Shown here one piece after another: positions 1 to 5,363 of a stretch of 50,372 bases of DNA. Under the pieces are notes generated by a model. The model made no database searches and had not been told where the DNA came from. It was given only the letters and a program-made list of their open reading frames with translations. A program made the translations under genes and the position numbers. The stretch is from a virus. The stretch's first letter is position 1; each line of letters begins with the position of its first letter. Where the stretch lies: the IMG/VR virus record IMGVR_UViG_3300027836_000015, positions 1 to 50,372 of that record; one strand, given 5' to 3'.

Positions 1-35
1 CAAGTAACGTAAGACATTTGGCTCAGGTTGAAAAT

Positions 36-63
36 CTAGAGTCTACTGAAAAGTAGGCTTTAG
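36..63. other. 12-bp hairpin with GAAA tetraloop
   Basis: Left arm CTAGAGTCTACT (36-47), loop GAAA (48-51) and right arm AGTAGGCTTTAG (52-63) pair at all 12 positions, with two G-T pairs. Outside it AGGTT (26-30) can pair with AACCT (68-72) across a small internal loop. The GNRA loop favours an RNA role. It lies just upstream of the first early promoter and of one decamer copy (98-107), so it may be a transcription end or a processing structure. No U-tract follows on the + strand, so a simple intrinsic terminator is not shown. Confidence 0.6.
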
Positions 64-107
64 GTTAACCTCAACACGCTGTAATCATTGTTAGCGTTGC
101 TATACAT

Positions 108-150
108 TTACAGAACAAATACGACAATCAAATGATAATATAAATGTAAC
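108..150 (+). promoter_or_regulatory. Phage early promoter copy 1
   Basis: TTACA (108-112), AATACGA in the spacer, then TGATAATATAAATGTAAC (133-150). The distance from TTACA to TGATAA is exactly 20 nt, as in all nine copies. It is followed by an A-rich leader and the ATG at 165. A decamer copy (98-107) touches its upstream edge. Start site and recognising polymerase are inferred, not seen. Confidence 0.8.
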
Positions 151-164
151 TAAAAACAAATACT

Positions 165-416
165 ATGACTTTACTAAATCAACAAATTACTTCAAAACAA
201 GACATTAAAGACTTCATTGACTACTTAGCAACTAATGACATGATATATCATTTTGAAGACGATGCTAAAGACATCTATAGCTTTAAATCAGGCTTTGCAG
301 AACGAGCATTCACAGATGAGCAATGTATATTACTAGATCAAAGAACTACTGAAATGCTTAAAGTTGACTCTGAATATTCTTTTGATTATGTACTTGAAAC
401 TTACTTAAACGACTAA
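165..416 (+). CDS. Hypothetical acidic early protein, 83 aa
   Basis: First gene after promoter copy 1, with an A-rich leader (AAAAACAAATACT) and no Shine-Dalgarno sequence, as is usual in Bacteroidota. The protein is acidic, with no signal peptide, membrane segment or cysteine pair. Its middle (GFAERAFTDEQ...LDQRTTEML) and end (SFDYVLETYL) look like helices of a small globular protein. I do not recognise a family with confidence. The next gene starts 6 nt after its stop, so it opens a small operon of three genes (165-839). Its early position suggests a host-takeover role, but that is inference. Confidence 0.75.
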   Translation: MTLLNQQITSKQDIKDFIDYLATNDMIYHFEDDAKDIYSFKSGFAERAFTDEQCILLDQRTTEMLKVDSEYSFDYVLETYLND

Positions 417-421
417 ATACT

Positions 422-604
422 ATGAAAGACTTAACAACTAATGTAATGAAAATTCTAGACTTATTATACGAAGCAAAAGAATTATTAGCGGATATAGACT
501 CTGCTCAAGAAGTAGAAGTACAATATGCTTATCATGCTTTAAAACTAGAAATGCAAGAACGTAATGACTTAACTGAAGAACAAAAACTATTAATTTATAA
601 CTAA
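422..604 (+). CDS. Hypothetical helical protein, 60 aa
   Basis: Second gene of the 165-839 operon, ATG six nucleotides after the preceding stop. The 60 residues are rich in Leu, Glu, Gln and Lys with almost no Gly or Pro (VMKILDLLYEAKELLADID, then LEMQERNDLTEEQKLLI). This predicts two amphipathic helices, possibly a small coiled-coil or dimeric binding protein. No catalytic motif, metal ligands or membrane span are visible. Family not recognised. Confidence 0.7.
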   Translation: MKDLTTNVMKILDLLYEAKELLADIDSAQEVEVQYAYHALKLEMQERNDLTEEQKLLIYN

Positions 605-614
605 AACAAACAAT

Positions 615-839
615 ATGAATTTAATTAAAAACACTGCAACGAATGCAGCAGAACTGTACAAACAACTAAGTAACGGTCGTATGATCTACCACAAGCGTTT
701 AGGACTTGTTCATGTGAACAAAATGGAATTACTAACTAATCCTGCAAGCACATCATTAACGTGCTATACACAAGACGGATCTGACTACGGCATGGACATC
801 GATGAAATCAAAGGATTAATCGAAGCTCGGTTGAATTAG
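615..839 (+). CDS. Hypothetical protein, 74 aa, carrying one decamer
   Basis: Third gene of the first early operon, ATG eleven nucleotides after the previous stop. The sequence is mixed alpha/beta with a short basic stretch (MIYHKRLGLVHVNK) and an acidic helix at the C-terminus (DIDEIKGLIEARL). The decamer TGCTATACAC at 762-771 is read here as Cys-Tyr-Thr, a codon phase different from several other genes carrying it. The gene is followed directly by the 16-bp hairpin at 851-897. Function unknown. Confidence 0.75.
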   Translation: MNLIKNTATNAAELYKQLSNGRMIYHKRLGLVHVNKMELLTNPASTSLTCYTQDGSDYGMDIDEIKGLIEARLN

Positions 840-850
840 TCTATCCAATA

Positions 851-897
851 GTGCGACGTTAGCCTACTATTTCTAGTTTAATAGGCTAGTGTCACAC
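851..897 (+). terminator. 16-bp hairpin followed by a T-rich tract
   Basis: Arms 851-866 and 882-897 pair at 15 of 16 positions (one C-A mismatch, two G-T). The downstream stretch 898-916 is T-rich (TTTATGTTCTTTTCTTTTT). This fits an intrinsic terminator for the 165-839 operon. Its outer 12 bases (GTGCGACGTTAG) nearly repeat the left arm of the start-codon hairpin at 8918, so a protein-binding role is an alternative. A 14-codon GTG frame (889-933) overlaps the right arm. Confidence 0.65.
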
Positions 898-973
898 TTT
901 ATGTTCTTTTCTTTTTGCTATACACTGGCCTGACCCTGAAATAAAGTCGGAAGAGTAGACTCCGCCCTACTCC

Positions 974-992
974 TGCTATACATGCTATACAC
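974..992 (+). repeat. Overlapping tandem decamers
   Basis: TGCTATACAT (974-983) and TGCTATACAC (983-992) overlap by one base, giving two units with a 9-nt period. A third copy is at 916-925. All three lie in the gene-free stretch 840-1070, just upstream of promoter copy 2. The same stretch holds a short hairpin GAGTAG...CTACTC (about 951-973). This is the densest decamer cluster and the best place to test for protein binding. Confidence 0.8.
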
Positions 993-1012
993 CGGATCAC
1001 CTCGATCAACTC

Positions 1013-1055
1013 CTACAGAACGAATACGATACTAAAATGATAATATATATGAATC
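1013..1055 (+). promoter_or_regulatory. Phage early promoter copy 2
   Basis: CTACA (1013-1017), AATACGA, then TGATAATATATATGAATC (1038-1055), with the invariant 20-nt spacing. The in-frame ATG inside the box (1049) is unlikely to be a start; the ATG at 1071 is taken for the short gene that follows. Confidence 0.78.
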
Positions 1056-1070
1056 TAAAAAGTACTAAAT

Positions 1071-1217
1071 ATGAAATTACAACTAAACAACAGCGAAGTT
1101 TCTCAATTAAAAAACCTAATCTTCGATAAAATCGATCAAGTTGGCGGAATTGATATATTATCACCTGAATTACACAACGTTTTGGTGAAATTAAGTACAA
1201 GTATCAAACCTAAATGA
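1071..1217 (+). CDS. Small hypothetical protein, 48 aa
   Basis: ATG lies 16 nt past promoter box 2 after an A-rich leader (TAAAAAGTACTAAAT). Translation gives 48 residues beginning MKLQLNNSEVSQL and ending KLSTSIKPK, then TGA. The sequence is plausibly two helices (EVSQLKNLIFDKIDQ, SPELHNVLVKLS) with no recognised family. The position directly behind a strong promoter copy and the sensible composition support it as a gene. A nested hairpin (1229-1286) closes the unit downstream. Confidence 0.65.
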   Translation: MKLQLNNSEVSQLKNLIFDKIDQVGGIDILSPELHNVLVKLSTSIKPK

Positions 1218-1228
1218 CTGATATACAG

Positions 1229-1286
1229 AGAGATTTCGGGTTGTATCTATCCACTATATTTTCGATACAAACAAAGAGCAATCTCT
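1229..1286 (+). terminator. Nested hairpin abutting promoter 3
   Basis: AGAGATT (1229-1235) pairs with AATCTCT (1280-1286), and inside it TTGTATC (1241-1247) pairs with GATACAA (1264-1270). The element ends one base before the TTACA box of promoter copy 3 (1287). It probably ends or processes the short transcript from promoter 2. No long U-tract follows, so Rho-independent termination is not certain. Confidence 0.55.
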
Positions 1287-1329
1287 TTACAACAATAATA
1301 CGATTACCTAATGATAATATAAATGTAAC
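1287..1329 (+). promoter_or_regulatory. Phage early promoter copy 3
   Basis: TTACA (1287-1291), AATACGA, then TGATAATATAAATGTAAC (1312-1329), spacing 20 nt. The -10-like box is identical to that of copy 1. It drives the gene run starting at 1354. Confidence 0.8.
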
Positions 1330-1353
1330 AATAACAAACTAATACAATTAATT

Positions 1354-1452
1354 ATGAGAAGATTTAACGATGCATTCAGAGTGGTATTTTTTAGAGTGAG
1401 AAAAGAGTTCTTAATTGGGGCTAAAAACGCTGCGTTAGCGCTAAAAAGTTAA
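1354..1452 (+). CDS. Very small basic protein, 32 aa
   Basis: ATG follows promoter copy 3 and an A-rich leader. The 32-residue product (MRRFNDAFRVVFFRVRKEF, then LIGAKNAALALKS) has about seven Arg/Lys and one Asp/Glu pair and a hydrophobic core. It could be an amphipathic, nucleic-acid- or membrane-contacting peptide. The next ATG is 7 nt after its stop. It is supported by position and spacing only; no homologue is recognised. Confidence 0.5.
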   Translation: MRRFNDAFRVVFFRVRKEFLIGAKNAALALKS

Positions 1453-1459
1453 TATAGTT

Positions 1460-1726
1460 ATGATACATACTAAAGAAGTGAGTGAACAGCTCCATAAAAT
1501 GATAAGTAAAATGACCGGTTTACAGTGGATCGATGTGTCTTATTGTAATGACGAGTGTGATTCTATAGAAAATGTAGAATTAGATAGAATGATATTTTTA
1601 CCTAACTTTACAGAGTTCACTACGTTTTCAATGATTACGGCTAGTGAGTACGGGGCGTGTAACGATACTAAAGAATATAACAACTTGATAGATTTAATTA
1701 AAGATATAGATAACTTAAAACAATAG
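1460..1726 (+). CDS. Hypothetical protein, 88 aa
   Basis: Part of the run 1354-2722 behind promoter copy 3. The N-terminus is helical (MIHTKEVSEQLHKMISKM), followed by WIDVSYCNDECDSIENVEL with Cys-x3-Cys, and an acidic C-terminal helix (NLIDLIKDIDNLKQ). The pattern of alternating strand and helix suggests a compact alpha/beta fold. No family recognised. Stop and next start are 4 nt apart, indicating translational coupling within the operon. Confidence 0.72.
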   Translation: MIHTKEVSEQLHKMISKMTGLQWIDVSYCNDECDSIENVELDRMIFLPNFTEFTTFSMITASEYGACNDTKEYNNLIDLIKDIDNLKQ

Positions 1727-1730
1727 TAAA

Positions 1731-1964
1731 ATGGTAGAAAATAGAATTAGCGCCTTATTAGGTATAAGTGAGTTTGGTTTAGATATTAATGTATTCTACA
1801 ATGTTTCGGTGTGTCAAACCGATATATCATTGCAAGGCTATATGAATAGAGATACTGTAGATATGTTGTCTAAATTCGGTGTTACTTTGACTAGTGCAAA
1901 TAACGGATTTTTATACGGCGAATTCTATGTGCAAGGTGTAAAGTTTAGAATAGTATTAACTTAA
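1731..1964 (+). CDS. Hypothetical protein, 77 aa
   Basis: Four nucleotides after the previous stop in the promoter-3 operon. The protein is mostly predicted beta (FYNVSVCQTDISLQGY, VTLTSANNGFLYGEFYVQG, VKFRIVL), which suggests a small beta-sheet domain. There are no catalytic residues, signal peptide or membrane span to point to a function. Confidence 0.7.
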   Translation: MVENRISALLGISEFGLDINVFYNVSVCQTDISLQGYMNRDTVDMLSKFGVTLTSANNGFLYGEFYVQGVKFRIVLT

Positions 1965-1976
1965 TAAATAGCGTAT

Positions 1977-2186
1977 ATGGAAAAGTTATTAAAATTAACA
2001 TTGAACACGGGTAAACCTATATTAATAGGCGTTGAAAGTATTATTAGCGTTAAAAGCGCTGTGGTAACAAGCACACAAGGTGTTAAAACAGAGTGTACCG
2101 AGGTATTCTGTAGAGGAGCGATGGCTATAACTTATTGGGTTACCGAAAGCGTAGATGAAGTATATAATCAATATAAAACAAAGTAA
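1977..2186 (+). CDS. Hypothetical protein, 69 aa
   Basis: Fourth gene of the promoter-3 run. Residues such as KLTLNTGKPILIGVESIISV and a later CTEVFCRG..ITYWVTESVDEVYN suggest a small SH3-like or LytTR-like beta-barrel ending in a short helix. The start 'TGKPILI' with 'V-ES-I' resembles small phage beta-barrel proteins of unknown function. No firm assignment is made. Confidence 0.68.
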   Translation: MEKLLKLTLNTGKPILIGVESIISVKSAVVTSTQGVKTECTEVFCRGAMAITYWVTESVDEVYNQYKTK

Positions 2187-2189
2187 AGT

Positions 2190-2303
2190 ATGAGTTTAGA
2201 AAGTAATTGCTGCGGCGCTAGCGAATGGCTAGAAGATACAGGCATATGTTCTCAGTGTTTAGAGCATGCGGATTTTGACGACGACGAAGAAGATGAAAAT
2301 TAA
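2190..2303 (+). CDS. Mini zinc-ribbon-like protein, 37 aa
   Basis: Starts 3 nt after the previous stop. The 37-residue product has NCCGAS near the N-terminus and GICSQCLEH in the middle, i.e. a Cys-Cys pair and a Cys-x2-Cys pair that could bind one zinc, and then a strongly acidic tail (DFDDDEEDEN). Short CCGA...G-x-C-x2-C proteins are frequent in phages of many hosts, function unknown. The acidic tail could mimic DNA or bind a basic partner, which is inference. Confidence 0.65.
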   Translation: MSLESNCCGASEWLEDTGICSQCLEHADFDDDEEDEN

Positions 2304-2321
2304 TAACTAATAAAGTAAATT

Positions 2322-2492
2322 ATGGCAATGTACAAAGTAACAATAATAGAGACCTTAAGTAGAGTAGTAGAGGTTGAAGCATCTGACGAACATTACGCAG
2401 AGCGAATAGTTAAAGATAGATACTGTGATGAAGAAATAGTATTAGATTACGGGGATTTTGATGAGGTTGATTTTATAGTATATAAAGATTAA
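2322..2492 (+). CDS. DpnD/PcfM-like small protein, 56 aa
   Basis: The product MAMYKVTIIETLSRVVEVEA continues with SDEHYAERIVKDRYCDEEIVLD. This matches the pattern of the DpnD/PcfM-like C-terminal domain: Y-x-V-x-I-x-E-T-L, a strand V-x-V-x-A, a helix, then Y..EIVL. Such proteins occur in phages, plasmids and next to a restriction system, role not established. Domain order is one strand pair, one helix, and a C-terminal strand (DFIVYKD). It lies in the promoter-3 operon, and the next gene starts 2 nt after its stop. Confidence 0.62.
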   Translation: MAMYKVTIIETLSRVVEVEASDEHYAERIVKDRYCDEEIVLDYGDFDEVDFIVYKD

Positions 2493-2494
2493 TT

Positions 2495-2722
2495 ATGAGA
2501 TACTATGATTTCCCAATAGAACAATATACTAACCCGTGCTTTCCTGATGTGCCATACTACAAGTGTGCTATACACGGAGAACAATACCACACGTCCGCTC
2601 TTGATCAAATTATAGCGTGGCGTAAAGAAATGGTTGATACCACTGAATACCGTGTTCAAGCTAAAATAGTTACTGACATGGCTATGGAAACATTTATGAA
2701 GGATGTAAAGATTAAAGATTAA
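2495..2722 (+). CDS. Hypothetical protein, 75 aa, carrying one decamer
   Basis: Last gene of the promoter-3 operon, immediately before the tRNA-like element. The N-terminal half has CFPDVPYYKCAIHGEQYH, with Cys and His residues that could form a small metal site. The C-terminal half is helical (TTEYRVQAKIVTDMAMETFMKDV). The decamer at 2566-2575 is read here as Ala-Ile-His. The overlapping long minus-strand frame in this region is a shadow. Function unknown. Confidence 0.72.
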   Translation: MRYYDFPIEQYTNPCFPDVPYYKCAIHGEQYHTSALDQIIAWRKEMVDTTEYRVQAKIVTDMAMETFMKDVKIKD

Positions 2723-2728
2723 ATAAGG

Positions 2729-2802
2729 GGTCAGGTAATGTAATGGTAACAGGTGGAAGCAATACGACGCCATCAATGCAGGTTCGAATCCTGTCCTGAC
2801 TA
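2729..2802 (+). tRNA. tRNA-like element with an abnormal anticodon arm
   Basis: Acceptor GGTCAGG (2729-2735) pairs with CCTGACT (2795-2801), with discriminator A2802. The D-arm is TGT-AATGGTA-ACA (2739-2751). The T-arm is GCAGG-TTCGAAT-CCTGT (2778-2794). Total length is that of a tRNA. The anticodon arm is wrong: a canonical 5-bp stem with a 7-nt loop cannot be built. The best pairing, GGTGG (2752-2756) with CCATC (2770-2774), leaves a 13-nt loop and a 3-nt variable region. The D-arm resembles glutamine-type tRNAs. No anticodon can be assigned, and CCA is not encoded. It could be a degenerate tRNA or a tRNA mimic. Confidence 0.55.
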
Positions 2803-2810
2803 CAAAGTGT

Positions 2811-2853
2811 TTACAATCTAAACACGATAGCGAATTGATAATATATATGAAAC
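2811..2853 (+). promoter_or_regulatory. Phage early promoter copy 4
   Basis: TTACA (2811-2815), AACACGAT, then TGATAATATATATGAAAC (2836-2853), spacing 20 nt. It begins 9 nt after the tRNA-like element. It shows that an ATG inside the box (2847) should not be used as a start for the next gene. Confidence 0.8.
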
Positions 2854-2867
2854 TAAAAACAACAACT

Positions 2868-3047
2868 ATGAAAAAAATTAAATTTTTAAAGTACAATCTA
2901 ATCAAAGTCAACGGCGTGCTATACACACCATACGCGGTCGGCGATCTACCGCAAAGCTTTGGATTTATATTCAACAGCGATAAAGATCAAACCGGTATCG
3001 CACAGTGGTTCAATTTCAAGGGTCTAACTTATATAATCAAACCGTAA
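2868..3047 (+). CDS. Hypothetical protein, 59 aa, carrying one decamer
   Basis: The start at 2868 (MKKIKFLKYNLIKVNG) is chosen because the longer frame from 2835 would begin inside promoter copy 4; the leader AAACTAAAAACAACAACT has the usual A-rich form. The protein is small and basic with aromatic residues (FGFIF, QWFNFKGLTYII), compatible with a beta-rich fold. The decamer (2917-2926) is read as Leu-Tyr-Thr. Stop and next start are adjacent (TAATATG). Family not recognised. Confidence 0.7.
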   Translation: MKKIKFLKYNLIKVNGVLYTPYAVGDLPQSFGFIFNSDKDQTGIAQWFNFKGLTYIIKP

Positions 3048-3048
3048 T

Positions 3049-3297
3049 ATGATAGTAATAGCGAACAACATGAAAGAGGCATGTCAATACCTCGAAGAAA
3101 AGAAAGCTCGTAACCGCGCCAATAGGATGTCATTAATCGTTGCCCATGGCGAATGCGCCAAATTTAATAGTGATGACTATAAACAAGTAAAGACCAAGAT
3201 GAAATCATCCTATGGCGCGAAGGCGTGCGTATTTAGCAAAACTAGATTGTGGAACCATAATAACCTGTCATTAACAGAAATTAAAACCAAATATTAA
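3049..3297 (+). CDS. Hypothetical basic protein, 82 aa
   Basis: ATG overlaps the leader of the previous stop (TAATATG). The N-terminus is helical and charged (MKEACQYLEEKKARNRANR), the middle a hydrophobic strand (MSLIVAHGECAKF), and the C-terminus is basic with many Lys (KQVKTKMKSSYG...). A small nucleic-acid-associated protein is possible, but no signature supports a family. Next ATG is 1 nt after the stop region (3299). Confidence 0.68.
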   Translation: MIVIANNMKEACQYLEEKKARNRANRMSLIVAHGECAKFNSDDYKQVKTKMKSSYGAKACVFSKTRLWNHNNLSLTEIKTKY

Positions 3298-3298
3298 T

Positions 3299-3589
3299 AT
3301 GAAAAGAATTATAAAAGAAGCAGATCCAGAGGTAATAGCGATCGACAATATAACTAATACTTCAATTGTTGGTATAAAGTGGGAAAGCGGCAGTAAAATT
3401 ATGATTGTTTCTACGCCAGATGGATTTTGCGGATTAAGTAACGACGTTAGGCCCAACGTTTTATCTGTTTGGCATGAAGCTACCGTACAAGGATATTTAA
3501 CAAGAGCGTTAAATCAAGGTAATAACAGAAATTCAACCGCTTATGTGTTTGATACTACAAGCGAATTGTATAAATGGATGAGTGAATAA
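3299..3589 (+). CDS. Hypothetical protein, 96 aa
   Basis: Tightly coupled to the previous gene (TAATATG). The sequence has alternating strands (VIAIDNITNTSIVGIKW, KIMIVSTPDGFCGL) followed by a helical C-terminal half (GYLTRALNQGN, TTSELYKWMSE). This is a compact alpha/beta protein without cysteine clusters or a membrane span. Function unknown. Confidence 0.72.
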   Translation: MKRIIKEADPEVIAIDNITNTSIVGIKWESGSKIMIVSTPDGFCGLSNDVRPNVLSVWHEATVQGYLTRALNQGNNRNSTAYVFDTTSELYKWMSE

Positions 3590-3602
3590 TAAAAAAAAAG
3601 AT

Positions 3603-3752
3603 ATGAAAAGATATAGAGTAAGTGTATTTAAAGAAAAGAGCGTTCATATTAGTGGTTGCCTAACCGTATATAAAAATCATTACTTAATAATAGATGATGA
3701 AGGAAAAGAAAATTATTACCCAAAAAATAAAACTGTAATTAACGAACTATAA
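3603..3752 (+). CDS. Small beta-rich hypothetical protein, 49 aa
   Basis: ATG at 3603 follows the A-rich leader AATAATAAAAAAAAAGAT. The product begins MKRYRVSVFKEKSVHISGCL and ends KNKTVINEL. It reads as three or four strands with a turn at DDEGKEN, similar to small SH3-like phage proteins. The next gene starts 3 nt after its stop. Supported by position, spacing and composition only. Confidence 0.62.
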   Translation: MKRYRVSVFKEKSVHISGCLTVYKNHYLIIDDEGKENYYPKNKTVINEL

Positions 3753-3755
3753 TAT

Positions 3756-3947
3756 ATGAAAAAATTTAACGGATTTGAAGCGTACTTAATTCTTGAAGGA
3801 TTAAAAAAAGTAGCTGTTAGTATGAAAAACGGTATTGAAGCAACTATAGATGACGGTAAAATGCCATTGATGACTACAGGTTATGTAGATATGGTTGTAA
3901 AAGAAACAATTGAAAAAGTAAATAGTTTAACATTAAAACAAAAGTAA
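3756..3947 (+). CDS. Hypothetical protein, 63 aa
   Basis: Short helical protein (FEAYLILEGLKKVAVSMKNGI, then YVDMVVKETIEKVNSLTLK), with a loop DDGKMPLMTTG between the helices. It lies in the 2868-4319 run behind promoter copy 4, 3 nt after the preceding stop. No recognised motif. Confidence 0.68.
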   Translation: MKKFNGFEAYLILEGLKKVAVSMKNGIEATIDDGKMPLMTTGYVDMVVKETIEKVNSLTLKQK

Positions 3948-3949
3948 CT

Positions 3950-4126
3950 ATGACAAAAGAACAATTAGCATTTCAAGAAGCATTAGCATTCGAAGTATGG
4001 ATGCGCGACACAGTAAAAACCGTACACTATGCGGATAACGATAAGATGGCTAAAGCCTACGATAGAGTATTTAATAATAGCTTAGAAATTAAAGTATATG
4101 AGAATATTAAAACAAAAAGAGCTTGA
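3950..4126 (+). CDS. Hypothetical helical protein, 58 aa
   Basis: ATG at 3950 lies 2 nt after the previous stop. The product MTKEQLAFQEALAFEVWMRD continues to ...NIKTKRA. It is almost wholly helical, with an aromatic patch (FEVWMRDTVKTVHY). Its last 29 nt overlap the start of the next gene in another frame, so the two are probably translationally coupled. Family unknown. Confidence 0.6.
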   Translation: MTKEQLAFQEALAFEVWMRDTVKTVHYADNDKMAKAYDRVFNNSLEIKVYENIKTKRA

Positions 4127-4319
4127 CTTAGTTAGACTAGCGGTGCTTGAAGGAATATTAGAAACACAAAATAAATTGCGTATTGACTTTAAGATTAGAG
4201 AATCTGATTTAACTCTTCATCAAACAATAAGACTTGACAGTATTACTGATTTGCTATACACCCTACTTTGCGAAGTTGTTGAAGAAAATGGGGTCTTACA
4301 GTCTGAATACGAACTATAA
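4098..4319 (+). CDS. Hypothetical protein, 73 aa, carrying one decamer
   Basis: Overlaps the end of the previous gene by 29 nt. There is no later in-frame ATG, so this start is kept. The product is helical (LDLVRLAVLEGILETQNKL and SITDLLYTLLCEVVEEN), and could form a coiled coil or helical bundle. The decamer (4252-4261) is read as Leu-Tyr-Thr. The end of the gene runs into promoter copy 5. Function unknown. Confidence 0.65.
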   Translation: MRILKQKELDLVRLAVLEGILETQNKLRIDFKIRESDLTLHQTIRLDSITDLLYTLLCEVVEENGVLQSEYEL

Positions 4320-4338
4320 TTGATAATATAAATGTAAC
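4296..4338 (+). promoter_or_regulatory. Phage early promoter copy 5
   Basis: TTACA (4296-4300), AATACGA, then TGATAATATAAATGTAAC (4321-4338), spacing 20 nt. Its upstream half overlaps the last codons of the preceding gene, showing that the boxes are kept even at the cost of coding freedom. Confidence 0.8.
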
Positions 4339-4352
4339 AAATAAAATTTAAT

Positions 4353-4637
4353 ATGATAAACTTAAAAAAAGAATTTAGCACTGTACAATTCAGAAAATTT
4401 GTAGGCAATGATGGAAAGTTATTTAGCGTAACTTTTGAAAAAAAAGATGGTAGCTTGCGTACTATGACCGCAAGATTAGGTGTAAGAAAGTATTTAACCG
4501 GCGGCGGATCAAAATTTGATGCTGAGCCACGAGGTATGGTAAGAGTATTTTCAATGGGCGATTTAGGCTATCGTACTGTAACCGCTGAAAAGATTATTAA
4601 GTTAAAAGCTTATGGTAGAGTATTGAATCTACAATGA
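4353..4637 (+). CDS. SH3-barrel protein resembling DUF2693, 94 aa
   Basis: The central FSVTFEKKDGSLRTMTARLG matches the pattern of small SH3-barrel proteins common in Bacteroidota genomes and their phages (F-x-KKDG-x-R-x-M). It is followed by GVRKYLTGGGSKFD and a second strand pair ending in YRTVTAEKIIKLKAYG. The family is predicted to fold as an SH3-like barrel; its role is not established, and nucleic-acid or protein binding is plausible. It is alone behind promoter copy 5 and followed at once by promoter copy 6, so it is a single-gene unit, which suggests a strongly regulated product. Confidence 0.65.
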   Translation: MINLKKEFSTVQFRKFVGNDGKLFSVTFEKKDGSLRTMTARLGVRKYLTGGGSKFDAEPRGMVRVFSMGDLGYRTVTAEKIIKLKAYGRVLNLQ

Positions 4638-4671
4638 TAACACGATATAAAAATGATAATATAAATGTAAC
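4629..4671 (+). promoter_or_regulatory. Phage early promoter copy 6
   Basis: CTACA (4629-4633), AACACGAT, then TGATAATATAAATGTAAC (4654-4671), spacing 20 nt. The upstream box overlaps the end of the SH3-barrel gene. The leader after the box (CAATAAAATTTAATAAA) resembles that of copy 5. Confidence 0.8.
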
Positions 4672-4688
4672 CAATAAAATTTAATAAA

Positions 4689-5096
4689 ATGGATAAAGTA
4701 AACCAATTATTTGAACAAGAAGTAGTAAAAATTGTAGAAGCTTTCCCTAGCATCTATACTAAAGACGATGTAGTATCATTACTAAACACATTACGAACCC
4801 AAGTGTTATACGAAACTGCAGATGCTTTGTCTAAAGCAAATGCCGTTAGCATAACTGAAGATCAATTCCAAGAATTCAATTCCGCTGTGCGTAGTTCTTT
4901 AGAAAACGGCATAAACAATGGATCTATACAAGTGTATGACGAAAGCTCTGCCGAGTTCAGTATTGACTATCAAAATAGAGTTGTATTAGAATGTGTAGAA
5001 ATTAATACCGATAATATTACTGAAGAATTAGATGATATTATGTTAATTGCATTTCAACAGCACTTTGGCGATTTATTAATAAATAACCCTGAATAA
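4689..5096 (+). CDS. Hypothetical acidic protein, 135 aa
   Basis: First gene behind promoter copy 6. The N-terminal half is helical (VNQLFEQEVVKIVEAFPSIYTKDDVVSLLNTL). The middle carries a polar stretch (NGINNGSIQVYDESS). The C-terminal half is acidic with strands (RVVLECVEINTDNITEELDDIMLIAF). Overall charge is strongly negative. No catalytic motif is visible. The next gene starts at the stop (TAATATG), so these early genes are co-translated. Confidence 0.75.
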   Translation: MDKVNQLFEQEVVKIVEAFPSIYTKDDVVSLLNTLRTQVLYETADALSKANAVSITEDQFQEFNSAVRSSLENGINNGSIQVYDESSAEFSIDYQNRVVLECVEINTDNITEELDDIMLIAFQQHFGDLLINNPE

Positions 5097-5097
5097 T

Positions 5098-5343
5098 ATG
5101 GCAAAAGTAAAAAATAGTAATACTCAAGTTCCGGCGTGGTTTAAGGGTGTTGTTTTTCAAAACGGTAAAACAGTAACAAACCCTTTTTCCGGCGCTGCAG
5201 TTGAATTAAATAACGTAGAATACAGTGTGTATGATTTTATCATGACCTTAAACGATCTTGGCATGTACCATAAAGATTTTGATCGAGCACGGTATTGGTT
5301 TGCTGAAGTAAATTCTCCTGCATATATGGCTTTATTAGATTAA
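5098..5343 (+). CDS. Hypothetical protein, 81 aa
   Basis: Coupled to the previous gene. The N-terminus (QVPAWFKGVVFQNGKTVTNPFSG) looks like a beta-hairpin with aromatic contacts. The C-terminus (YSVYDFIMTLNDLGMYHKDFDRARYWFAEVN) is helical with many Tyr and Phe. Homologous-looking short proteins with 'W-F.VN..AY..L' endings occur in marine phages, but I cannot name a family. Function unknown. Confidence 0.72.
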   Translation: MAKVKNSNTQVPAWFKGVVFQNGKTVTNPFSGAAVELNNVEYSVYDFIMTLNDLGMYHKDFDRARYWFAEVNSPAYMALLD

Positions 5344-5363
5344 TTAACTTTAAATATATAAAC

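Noticed and set aside
2489-2974. Long minus-strand frame over genes and the tRNA-like element
   Set aside because: It crosses the tRNA-like structure, promoter 4 and real + genes, with no start context of its own. It is a shadow.
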